DNA of 11,286 nucleotides from Candidatus Sediminicultor tertius (GTDB lineage: Bacteria > Atribacterota > Phoenicimicrobiia > Phoenicimicrobiales > Phoenicimicrobiaceae). Within the stretch, counting starts at the first letter, position 1, and every line of letters starts with the position of its first letter. Of this stretch, positions 1 to 4,951 are shown in pieces. The DNA lies in NCBI GenBank assembly GCA_003527405.1, contig DPXH01000103.1, forward strand, positions 1 through 11,286, read 5' to 3'. The notes below the pieces were generated by a model. It made no database searches and was not told the origin of the DNA. It saw nothing but the letters and a program-made list of their open reading frames with translations. Both the position numbers and the translations under genes were made by a program.

Positions 1-8
1 TTAATCTA

Positions 9-1421
9 TTATTTCCCAATACAAAAACGAGAAAATATATCGTTAATTATTTCTTCACTTATAGAATCCCCGGTTATTTCGCCCAAGGAATCCAGGGCAT
101 CTTTTAAATCGACAGTTAAAAAATCATAAGTTATTTTCTTCTTTAAACCTAATAATACCTGTTCTAACGCCTGTTTTGCTCTATTTAGTTGATTTGCCTG
201 CCTTACGTTATTTATAACCACTCCGTTTTCCGGTATTACCAACCCCTCTGTAGCCGCCCTGGCCAGCTTTTCTTCCAATTCTTCTATGCCACTCTTTTCT
301 TTCAAAGACATCTTTATACTATCTTTAATATCTAAAAGACTAAATAACTTCTCTCTATTAATCTTTTCGCCTAAATCTATCTTGTTTTCGATCACTATAA
401 CCTTTTTGTTTTCGTTTTTTCCTTTATTTATTTCTCTAATTACTTCTTTATCTTCCGAAGACAGTGGAACGCTTGCATCGAACATGACCAAAATCAGCCT
501 GGCTTCTTTTAAGTGTTTCATCATCTTTTTAATGCTTATCTTTTCTATAACATTTTCCGGGTCTTTAAGCCCGGCTGTATCTATAATTTTAAAAGCTATC
601 CCTTTGATATTTACTAACTCTTCAATAGTATCTCTGGTTGTTCCCGGCAGGTGGGTAACAATAGCCCGATTTTCCCTCAATAAAGTATTGAAAAGGCTGG
701 ATTTCCCTACATTAGCTTTACCGACTATCAGAGCGTTTATCCCTTCTTTGAGTATTTTCCCGTAATCCAGAGTCTCTATAAGAGAATTAACTTCTTTTAA
801 AATATAACTTATATTTTCTTCTACCTTTTCCGGGGATATTTCCATAATGTCCTGGTCGGGAAAATCCATGGGGGCTTCAATCTCTGCGGAAATCCTTATC
901 AACCTGCTCCTTAAATCTGTAATCTTCCTCTTCAGGTTCCCACCCAATTGGGCCAAGGAAGAACTTAAACTCCTCTCGGTTTTGGCCTGGATGAGGTCAA
1001 TTACTGCTTCCGCCTGGCTTAGGTCAATCCTGCCGTTTAAAAAGGCTCTTTTGGTAAATTCTCCCGGTTCAGCCATCCTTGCTCCGCAATTAATCACCGC
1101 CTCCAGTACTTTCCTGAGAGAGAGTATACCCCCGTGACAATTAAATTCTACAGTGTCTTCCCGGGTATAAGTTTGGGGTTTTTTCATTAAGACCAAAATA
1201 ACCTCATCGATTTTCTCCCCGCTTTCGGGATTTATTACAAATCCGTAATGAACGGTATGGCTGAGGAAATTTCTAATCTTTATTTTATTTAATTTTTTAT
1301 CTCTAAATACTTCTTGGGCTATTTCTAAGGCTTTTGGGCCGCTTATTCTGACAATGCCGATTCCGCTCTCCCCGATCGGGGTAGAAATAGCAGCAATGGT
1401 ATCATTTTCCCAAAATTTCAT
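9..1421 (-). CDS. mnmE: tRNA uridine-5-carboxymethylaminomethyl modification GTPase MnmE (TrmE)
   Basis: MnmE is a cytosolic GTPase that, with MnmG, modifies the wobble uridine (U34) of certain tRNAs, using a folate derivative. The 470-residue product has the full family layout: an N-terminal folate-binding domain (about 1-120), a helical domain, and a G domain inserted at about 220-390. Visible G motifs are the P-loop GKANVGKSS at 234-242, GTTRD near 260-264, DTAGL at 281-285 and NKID at 346-349. The protein ends in the diagnostic FCIGK, so catalytic Cys467 is present. ATG start at 1421 follows AAGGAG by 8 bases. The length is normal and I see no frameshift. It is the last gene of the leftward arm in view; mnmG often follows but would lie outside the window. 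A 351-bp repeat-filled gap separates it from jag, so it may not be tightly co-transcribed with that gene. Confidence 0.98.
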   Translation of the reverse strand: MKFWENDTIAAISTPIGESGIGIVRISGPKALEIAQEVFRDKKLNKIKIRNFLSHTVHYGFVINPESGEKIDEVILVLMKKPQTYTREDTVEFNCHGGILSLRKVLEAVINCGARMAEPGEFTKRAFLNGRIDLSQAEAVIDLIQAKTERSLSSSLAQLGGNLKRKITDLRSRLIRISAEIEAPMDFPDQDIMEISPEKVEENISYILKEVNSLIETLDYGKILKEGINALIVGKANVGKSSLFNTLLRENRAIVTHLPGTTRDTIEELVNIKGIAFKIIDTAGLKDPENVIEKISIKKMMKHLKEARLILVMFDASVPLSSEDKEVIREINKGKNENKKVIVIENKIDLGEKINREKLFSLLDIKDSIKMSLKEKSGIEELEEKLARAATEGLVIPENGVVINNVRQANQLNRAKQALEQVLLGLKKKITYDFLTVDLKDALDSLGEITGDSISEEIINDIFSRFCIGK

Positions 1422-1446
1422 AAGTGTTCTCCTTAATTTTCTTGTC

Positions 1447-1471
1447 GTGTATTGCGTATTGCGTTAAGAAA
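1447..1471 (+). repeat. Heptad repeat copy A, (GTATTGC)x2 plus flank
   Basis: Two perfect GTATTGC units occupy 1449-1455 and 1456-1462. The flank GTTAAGAAAAT follows. The same unit and flank recur near 7717-7740 in the same orientation, and inverted at 1659-1696. Confidence 0.8.
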
Positions 1472-1557
1472 ATTAGAATTCGCAAAGGGAAAACATCTGT
1501 TTATTATTTTAAATGTTAATTAGTTACGAGAATACACGGTACGTTCTGCCTCTATAT

Positions 1558-1581
1558 TAGGCAGGCGGGACGCCTGTCCTA
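1558..1581. repeat. Palindromic intergenic repeat, GGCAGGCG/CGCCTGTCC type
   Basis: CAGGCG (1562-1567) pairs with CGCCTG (1571-1576) around a GGA loop. With one bulged T at 1577 the stem continues as TAGG/CCTA. The G+C content stands out against the AT-rich surroundings. It resembles REP-like dispersed palindromes I recall from uncultured bacterial genomes; that is memory, not a search. Confidence 0.65.
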
Positions 1582-1602
1582 CAGTGTTGTGTGGATTATT
1601 GA

Positions 1603-1621
1603 GGGCGTATGCAATACACCC
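1603..1621. repeat. Palindromic intergenic repeat, GGGCGTAT/ATACACCC type
   Basis: GTAT (1607-1610) pairs with ATAC (1614-1617) around loop GCA. The stem continues past one C-A mismatch with GGG/CCC (1603-1605 with 1619-1621), and CCTAC follows. The single mismatch suggests a decayed copy of a longer perfect palindrome. Confidence 0.6.
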
Positions 1622-1658
1622 CTACTTTTTCTCCGCTAATAATTTTCTGTTTTTTTTG

Positions 1659-1696
1659 TTCTTCACGCGATACGCGATACGCAATACGCAATACGG
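1659..1696 (-). repeat. Heptad repeat copy B, (GCGATAC)x2 (GCAATAC)x2
   Basis: Four 7-bp units run without interruption: GCGATAC at 1667-1673 and 1674-1680, then GCAATAC at 1681-1687 and 1688-1694. The left flank TTCTTCACGC matches, with one mismatch, the reverse complement of the copy A flank (TTCTTAACGC). It is therefore the same element in opposite orientation. Confidence 0.8.
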
Positions 1697-1772
1697 AAAT
1701 AAAAAGCATAAAAAGATTAATATTCATCCTGGGGATAATATCTAACTTCTTATGCTTGTTAATAGTTCTTTA

Positions 1773-2279
1773 TTATTCTTCTGTATTGTTTTCTTCTTCT
1801 TTTGGGGCTATAATAACTCTTCTAAAAGGTTCTGTTCCTTCACTATAAGTGCTCAACAGGGGTTCTTCCTGTAAAACAAGGTGAACAATTCTTCTTTCCA
1901 CTGCATTCATATAACAAAGAGCGATCTTCTTTCCTGTTTTTTTCACTATTTCCGCTTTTTCATGAGCGTATTTGGAAACAACATCTTCCCTTCTTTCTTT
2001 ATATCCTTCTATATCAACTACTATTTTTCTTCTTTTAGATTCTTCGATTTCTTTGTTGGCTATGATGTTAACGATATACTGAAGGGCATCAAGGGTATGT
2101 CCATGTCTTCCAATCAATACTCCGGGATTAGAGGTTTTTATTCCTAAAACAATTCTGTCAACCTCTTCATCGTTAATTACCTGTATTTCTCCGTCTTCTA
2201 TAATAAAATTTATTATTTTCTCCAGAGTTTTTTGAGCTTTTTCTTGAAGACTTATTTCAAAGTCATTAATGTTCCCCAA
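1773..2279 (-). CDS. jag: KH/R3H-domain RNA-binding protein Jag (KhpB, SpoIIIJ-associated)
   Basis: This cytosolic RNA-binding protein of the Jag/KhpB family is usually encoded beside yidC. In Gram-positive bacteria it is linked to cell elongation and RNA regulation, together with KhpA. The 168 residues contain a KH domain with the GXXG loop IGRHG at 56-60, followed by HTLDALQYIVN. An R3H domain spans about 95-157, with the RxxxH signature at R129-H133 (ERRIVH). The tail is acidic (EEENNTEE). The N-terminal Jag_N domain found in the roughly 200-residue Bacillus protein seems absent; only about 35 residues precede the KH region. The start is TTG at 2279, placed 6 bases after AAGGAG. The gap of 324 bp to yidC is unusually wide for this pair and is filled with repeats, so jag may need its own promoter or read-through. 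Confidence 0.93.
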   Translation of the reverse strand: MGNINDFEISLQEKAQKTLEKIINFIIEDGEIQVINDEEVDRIVLGIKTSNPGVLIGRHGHTLDALQYIVNIIANKEIEESKRRKIVVDIEGYKERREDVVSKYAHEKAEIVKKTGKKIALCYMNAVERRIVHLVLQEEPLLSTYSEGTEPFRRVIIAPKEEENNTEE

Positions 2280-2402
2280 ATCTATCTCCTTTTTTACCTA
2301 TAAACTGTAGATTTAATATTCTGGTTTAATATAGCCGAATAAAATATTTATCCTTAATTTAACTGTATCCTTTGAATAGTCGTTAGCATTCAATGTAAGT
2401 TT

Positions 2403-2451
2403 TCGGTTGTCGGTTATTATTATACAAGGGAAAACTAAAAGCTAAAACCAT
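2403..2451. repeat. Short heptad repeats TCGGTTR and AAARCTA
   Basis: TCGGTTG and TCGGTTA abut at 2403-2416. AAAACTA and AAAGCTA abut at 2431-2444, followed by a third, degraded unit AAACCAT. The period is again 7 bp, as in the GTATNGC repeats, and an AAAACYT version sits at 7743-7763. Each array is short, so chance cannot be excluded. Confidence 0.45.
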
Positions 2452-2479
2452 AATTCAAAATTTTTTATATGATGTTGAT

Positions 2480-2532
2480 GTAGGGGTCTGATAAATCCGA
2501 CCCGAAACGGGTTCGATGAATCGAACCCCTAC
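2480..2532. repeat. 53-bp double-hairpin repeat with GTAGGGG/CCCCTAC ends
   Basis: Outer inverted ends are GTAGGGG (2480-2486) and CCCCTAC (2526-2532). Two internal hairpins lie between them. One pairs GGGTC (2484-2488) with GACCC (2499-2503) and adds GAT/ATC inside after one mismatch. The other pairs GGGTTCGAT (2509-2517) with ATCGAACCC (2520-2528) perfectly. The arms are similar to each other, suggesting a duplicated palindrome. It fits a REP/BIME-like dispersed element. Confidence 0.75.
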
Positions 2533-2540
2533 CTTAATTC

Positions 2541-2583
2541 AGAGACAGGGAAGTCTGTCATTTGGGCACGATGCATCGTGCCC
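2541..2583. repeat. GACAG hairpin plus perfect 20-bp palindrome
   Basis: GACAG (2544-2548) pairs with CTGTC (2555-2559). It is followed by the perfect palindrome GGGCACGATGCATCGTGCCC at 2564-2583. The palindrome lies only about 20 bp past the yidC stop codon (2604 side), so in RNA it could protect the yidC 3' end or slow read-through into jag. It lacks a following T-run on the minus strand and is not a standard terminator. Confidence 0.75.
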
Positions 2584-2603
2584 GCACGCAGAGAACAACC
2601 AAA

Positions 2604-3494
2604 CTATCTTCTTTTACTTTTTTTGTATTTTTTAGTCTTGCTCCTGGAAGAGCTTCCTCCGTCTGCTCCCTCATAACCCGGGATCCAGGGTTCTTCTTTG
2701 GGTTTGGGGGCCACCGATTTTTCCGGCTTTTTGTCAGTTGTTTTCTCTTCTATAGCCGAAACAACTTCTTTCGGTATTTCATCTATTGCCGGCATTTTCT
2801 TATTAATCAGATACTGCTGCCCGATCCCCAAAAGGGTAGAGGTAAACCAGTACAGAGTCAAACCGGATGGTAGGGTAAAGCTCATGAAACCGATCATTAA
2901 GGGCATCATAATAGTCATCATCTTCTGGGTCTGTTCGGAAGACCCTCCGCCCTTACCCGTACCGCCGGAGGAGGAGGTCATCTTTTGTTGAATATACATT
3001 GAGCCTCCTATTAAAAAAGGCATTATTCCAAGATATTGTATCCCAAAAATTCCACTGCCCGGCAATTGGATTAACTGGTCAGGCAAAGACAAATCTTTTA
3101 ACCATAAAAAGCCCGGGTTTCCGTTATACACCGCATATATTTTAGTGTTAAATTCTCTTAAAACCTGGAAAAGCAGAATCAATATAGGCATTTGAATTAA
3201 CAGGGGCAAACATCCGCTCATAGGGTTGACTTTGTGTTCCTTGTACAAAGCCATCAACTCTTTATTTAATCTTTCCTTGTCGTTCTTATATTTATCCTGT
3301 ACCGCCTTCATCAGGGGTTGAATCTTCTGCATCTCCCTCATAGAAACCATCTGTTTTTGCATTAAGGGATATAAGATTACCCTGATAAGGACGGTCATTA
3401 AAATAATAGCAATACCGTAGTTGTGGGTAAAGCTATAAAAAAATACTATTATATCGGCGAAAGTATCGCCAAAAAAACTCCATAGACTTCCCAA
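2604..3494 (-). CDS. yidC: Membrane protein insertase YidC/Oxa1 family
   Basis: YidC inserts and folds membrane proteins, alone or with SecYEG. The 296-residue protein has the conserved core without the large periplasmic P1 domain of proteobacterial YidC, and no visible lipobox. Predicted hydrophobic segments are about 5-22, 26-46, 95-113, 153-167 and 192-230 (probably two helices). The conserved hydrophilic-groove arginine is R38 (VLIRVILYPL). The cytoplasmic loop with KIQPLMKAVQDKYKND at about 57-72 and the KVNPMSGCLPLLIQMP signature at 88-103 are typical. The C-terminus is long, hydrophilic and ends very basic (KKYKKSKRR), as in YidC forms that contact ribosomes. A glycine/serine-rich insert at about 173-186 (SSSGGTGKGGGSS) is unusual. 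The start is TTG at 3494, 7 bases after AGGAG; no in-frame ATG fits better. yidD lies 84 bp upstream. Confidence 0.96.
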   Translation of the reverse strand: MGSLWSFFGDTFADIIVFFYSFTHNYGIAIILMTVLIRVILYPLMQKQMVSMREMQKIQPLMKAVQDKYKNDKERLNKELMALYKEHKVNPMSGCLPLLIQMPILILLFQVLREFNTKIYAVYNGNPGFLWLKDLSLPDQLIQLPGSGIFGIQYLGIMPFLIGGSMYIQQKMTSSSGGTGKGGGSSEQTQKMMTIMMPLMIGFMSFTLPSGLTLYWFTSTLLGIGQQYLINKKMPAIDEIPKEVVSAIEEKTTDKKPEKSVAPKPKEEPWIPGYEGADGGSSSRSKTKKYKKSKRR

Positions 3495-3578
3495 ATATTT
3501 TTCTCCTTTATTTTTTTTGTTTTTGTTTTTCCTTTTATTGTATTTATTTTATTTATATTATCGTACTGTATTCTGTTT

Positions 3579-3824
3579 TTATTTTTGTTGCTTGTGCGCA
3601 CAAACCCCCGCAGAATCGGGAAGGGGATCATAACCGCCCGGGTTGAAGGGGTGGCAGCGCAATATCCTCCCCGCTGAAAGCCGTAACCCTTTTAAAAGGC
3701 CGTATTTTTCCAGGGCCTGTGCAGCATATTCGGAACAGGTGGGATAAAACCTACAGGTGGCAGGTTTTAAAGGGGATATATATTTTTGATAAAATCCTAT
3801 TAGCAAAATAATTATTTTATTCAT
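3579..3824 (-). CDS. yidD: Membrane protein insertion efficiency factor YidD
   Basis: YidD is a small membrane-associated protein that assists YidC-dependent insertion; its exact mechanism is not settled. The 81-residue product matches the family along its length. It has a hydrophobic, probably amphipathic N-terminus (IIILLIGFYQKYISPL), the cysteine-containing signature CRFYPTCSEYA at about 24-34, then ALEKYGLLKGLRLSAGRILRCHPFNPGGYDP. The conserved cysteines are C24, C30 and the C of RCHPF. ATG at 3824 is the first start after an upstream in-frame stop; the ribosome-binding site (AGAG) is weak. It sits between rnpA (97-bp gap) and yidC (84-bp gap), the usual position, and is probably in one transcript with both. 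Confidence 0.96.
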   Translation of the reverse strand: MNKIIILLIGFYQKYISPLKPATCRFYPTCSEYAAQALEKYGLLKGLRLSAGRILRCHPFNPGGYDPLPDSAGVCAHKQQK

Positions 3825-3921
3825 AAAATCTCTAATGAAATTCTAATACTTTTTCTTTTCTTTAAGAAAGCGCATAGATTTTCTTTAAATTAGTCTAAAT
3901 CTCCTATTTACTGCCTCTTTT

Positions 3922-4254
3922 TTATAAAAACAATTTCCCTTTATAAAAAAGGCTTTCTAAGTCATAACGTATCTCAAAATAGTTTGCTTTCCTAATATTA
4001 TTTTTGGCCAATACAATTATATCATATCCTGAAAGTAATTTCTTGTTTAGTAGTCGGGCTGCTTCTTTCAGCCGCCTTTTTATCTTGTTTCTATCTACTG
4101 CTTTTCCTGTTTCTTTTTTTACTATCGTCCCCATTCGGTTAAAATCGTAATCGTTTTCTAAAACAAATATTACTAAATTCTTACCTTCGATTCTTCTTCC
4201 TTCCGAAAAAACCTTCTTAAATTCACTGGTTTTTGACAATTTTCTCTTTATCAA
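3922..4254 (-). CDS. rnpA: Ribonuclease P protein component
   Basis: RnpA is the basic protein subunit of RNase P. It binds the catalytic RNA and the 5' leader of precursor tRNA. The 110 residues carry the family signature at about 50-66: GKAVDRNKIKRRLKEAA, including the RNR-type basic motif. The upstream conserved block KKVFSEGRRIEGKNLVIFVL is also present. The protein is strongly basic, as expected. The start is TTG at 4254 with GAGG only about 4 bases upstream, a tight spacing; a rarer ATT one codon earlier is possible but less likely. It lies 32 bp downstream of rpmH, the near-universal rpmH-rnpA pair. The RNA subunit gene (rnpB) is not in the window. Confidence 0.96.
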   Translation of the reverse strand: MIKRKLSKTSEFKKVFSEGRRIEGKNLVIFVLENDYDFNRMGTIVKKETGKAVDRNKIKRRLKEAARLLNKKLLSGYDIIVLAKNNIRKANYFEIRYDLESLFYKGKLFL

Positions 4255-4286
4255 AATTCCTCTTGTTCTCTGTTTATAAAAATTAA

Positions 4287-4427
4287 TTATCCGGATACCG
4301 TAAGGCGTTTGCGTCCTTTTAAGCGTCTTCTCTTTAACACTAAACGGCCGGCTTTAGTGCTCATTCTTTCTCGAAATCCATGTACTTTCAGTTTTTTTCT
4401 GGTGTTTGGTTGATAAGTCCGCTTCAT
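4287..4427 (-). CDS. rpmH: 50S ribosomal protein L34
   Basis: This 46-codon gene reads MKRTYQPNTRKK, continues KLKVHGFRERMSTKAG, and ends RRRLKGRKRLTVSG. That is the full L34 signature, including the KRTYQPN start and the HGFRERM...GR block. L34 is a small, very basic protein of the large ribosomal subunit. ATG at 4427 follows AAGGAG (4440-4445 on the plus strand) by 12 bases, slightly long. It is the first gene of the leftward operon. A consensus promoter lies about 50 bp upstream, and rnpA follows after 32 bp. The length and sequence are ordinary for the family. Confidence 0.97.
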   Translation of the reverse strand: MKRTYQPNTRKKLKVHGFRERMSTKAGRLVLKRRRLKGRKRLTVSG

Positions 4428-4480
4428 TTAGCTGGCTCTCTCCTTCTTTTTTAAAATGTAGAATTTAAAATTCATTGAAA

Positions 4481-4510
4481 ATTATATCTTTAATGCCCTC
4501 TAAATGTCAA
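4481..4510 (-). promoter_or_regulatory. Sigma-70-type promoter of the rpmH operon
   Basis: On the minus strand TTGACA (4505-4510) and TATAAT (4481-4486) are both perfect consensus hexamers, separated by 18 bp. The predicted start near 4474 gives a leader of roughly 47 nt before the rpmH ATG at 4427. This is the best promoter match in the window and fits high expression of a ribosomal protein operon. Confidence 0.8.
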
Positions 4511-4579
4511 GTTTATGAGAAAAGTCGGTCATATAATACCGGGCATGGGGTTGATAAAGATAAAAAAATGTAAAAGCGG

Positions 4580-4613
4580 AAAAATATTTTTGCTTAATAA
4601 AAATATTTTTGCT
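4580..4613. repeat. 15-bp perfect direct repeat in the origin
   Basis: AAAAATATTTTTGCT occurs at 4580-4594 and again at 4599-4613, a 19-bp period. Each unit contains the self-complementary core AAAAATATTTTT. Such A/T tracts bend DNA; repeats of this kind are common in origins but the function here is inferred. Confidence 0.75.
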
Positions 4614-4648
4614 ATTATAAGTACAAAATAAATTGCTTTTCAACCGAT

Positions 4649-4657
4649 TTGTCCACA
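4649..4657 (+). promoter_or_regulatory. DnaA-box candidate TTGTCCACA
   Basis: It has one mismatch to TTATCCACA, and the same variant serves as a DnaA box in some high-GC lineages. Two further candidate sites on the opposite strand follow immediately. Confidence 0.65.
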
Positions 4658-4659
4658 AA

Positions 4660-4679
4660 TGTTAATAAACTGTTAATAA
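4660..4679 (-). promoter_or_regulatory. Pair of weak DnaA-box-like sites, TGTTAATAA twice
   Basis: TGTTAATAA occurs at 4660-4668 and 4671-4679, 11 bp apart, one helical turn. On the minus strand each reads TTATTAACA, one change from TTATNCACA. The same 9-mer recurs at 6315-6323 just past the dnaA stop. In AT-rich DNA single occurrences mean little; the helically phased pair beside a better box is more suggestive. Confidence 0.45.
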
Positions 4680-4707
4680 CTTTCTTATGGCCTTTAATTT
4701 TAGTCGT

Positions 4708-4736
4708 TTGGCAATCTATAAATAAAGTATTAAAAT
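4708..4736 (+). promoter_or_regulatory. Candidate dnaA promoter
   Basis: TTGGCA (4708-4713) and TAAAAT (4731-4736) are separated by 17 bp; each hexamer matches the sigma-70 consensus at 5 of 6. A start near 4743 would give a leader of about 210 nt running through the DnaA box at 4787 and the AT-rich tract, allowing autoregulation by DnaA. A perfect TATAAT also lies at 4899-4904, nearer dnaA, but has no acceptable -35. Confidence 0.5.
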
Positions 4737-4771
4737 TTAATTTTTTAAGGAAAATGTTAAAATTTAATAAA

Positions 4772-4795
4772 AAAACTCTTCCGGAGTTTTCCACA
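4772..4795 (+). promoter_or_regulatory. DnaA-box candidate TTTTCCACA overlapping an inverted repeat
   Basis: TTTTCCACA at 4787-4795 has one mismatch to TTATCCACA and matches the form used as a DnaA box in cyanobacteria. Its first four bases belong to the right arm of a 7-bp inverted repeat, AAAACTC (4772-4778) and GAGTTTT (4784-4790), with loop TTCCG. DnaA binding could therefore compete with hairpin formation in the dnaA leader. Confidence 0.55.
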
Positions 4796-4835
4796 GTCAG
4801 CTGTTAACTTTGGGGAAAATTCATGAAACCCTCAT

Positions 4836-4935
4836 ATCTTATAAGCTTTTGTAAATAGTTTATAGTTTTAATAAACCTTTTTAACTCTATAAAACTTTTA
4901 TAATCAAATTTAAATAAAAAAATATTCAATTATAC
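4836..4935. other. AT-rich tract, possible DNA unwinding element
   Basis: About 100 bp immediately upstream of dnaA contain very few G or C bases and many A and T runs. It lies just past the DnaA box at 4787. Position and composition fit an unwinding element; melting has not been shown, and the dnaA-dnaN gap is also AT-rich. Confidence 0.45.
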
Positions 4936-4951
4936 GGGAAGGTGTATATCT

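Larger units (their letters stand above)
1422..1772. repeat. Repeat-filled intergenic gap between jag and mnmE
   Basis: This 351-bp stretch has no credible gene. It holds two oppositely oriented copies of a 7-bp tandem repeat (around 1447-1471 and 1659-1696) and two imperfect hairpins (1558-1581 and 1603-1621). The rest is unremarkable AT-rich sequence. The short plus-strand reading frame from 1609 runs through these repeats and into jag antisense, so I treat it as a shadow. I see no clear intrinsic terminator after jag and no convincing promoter for mnmE. Confidence 0.75.
2280..2603. repeat. Repeat-filled intergenic gap between yidC and jag
   Basis: This 324-bp stretch has no credible gene. 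From the yidC side it holds a perfect 20-bp palindrome, a small hairpin, a 53-bp double-hairpin element and short heptad repeats. The AT-rich part nearest jag (about 2281-2400) carries the jag ribosome-binding site. A TATAAT -10 match on the minus strand lies at 2419-2424, but its -35 (TTTTAG at 17 bp) is poor, so I do not call a promoter. Confidence 0.75.
4511..4951. other. oriC: Probable replication origin (oriC), upstream part
   Basis: This gap between the divergent rpmH and dnaA genes has no credible open reading frame. It contains four DnaA-box-like sequences (4649-4657, 4660-4668, 4671-4679, 4787-4795), a 15-bp direct repeat (4580-4594 and 4599-4613) and a strongly AT-rich tract (about 4836-4935) beside dnaA. 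Gene order, divergent transcription and the switch of strand composition across it all support origin function. None of the boxes here is a perfect TTATCCACA; the perfect copy lies on the other side of dnaA. No DnaA-trio array is convincing. Confidence 0.8.

Noticed and set aside
286..1137. Plus-strand reading frames antisense to mnmE (286-765 and 847-1137)
   Set aside because: They lie wholly inside a well-supported mnmE gene on the other strand, match no family I recognise, and have no convincing ribosome-binding site.
1590..1598. TGTGGATTA, a one-mismatch DnaA box on the minus strand
   Set aside because: It is isolated, far from the origin gap and embedded in the dispersed-repeat region.
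1704..1757. 8-bp inverted repeat AAGCATAA/TTATGCTT after jag as a terminator
   Set aside because: The loop is 38 nt, the stem AT-rich, and there is no clean T-run in the right position.
1609..1848. 79-codon plus-strand frame across the jag-mnmE gap
   Set aside because: It runs through dispersed repeats and then antisense into jag; the composition looks like translated repeats and T-rich DNA.
3449..3631. 60-codon minus-strand frame overlapping yidC and yidD ends
   Set aside because: It overlaps both real genes out of frame, spans the A-rich gap and has a lysine-rich low-complexity sequence.
4849..4880. DnaA-trio array beside the AT-rich tract
   Set aside because: TAG and TAA triplets occur but are not contiguous or in register with each other, so the motif is not supported.
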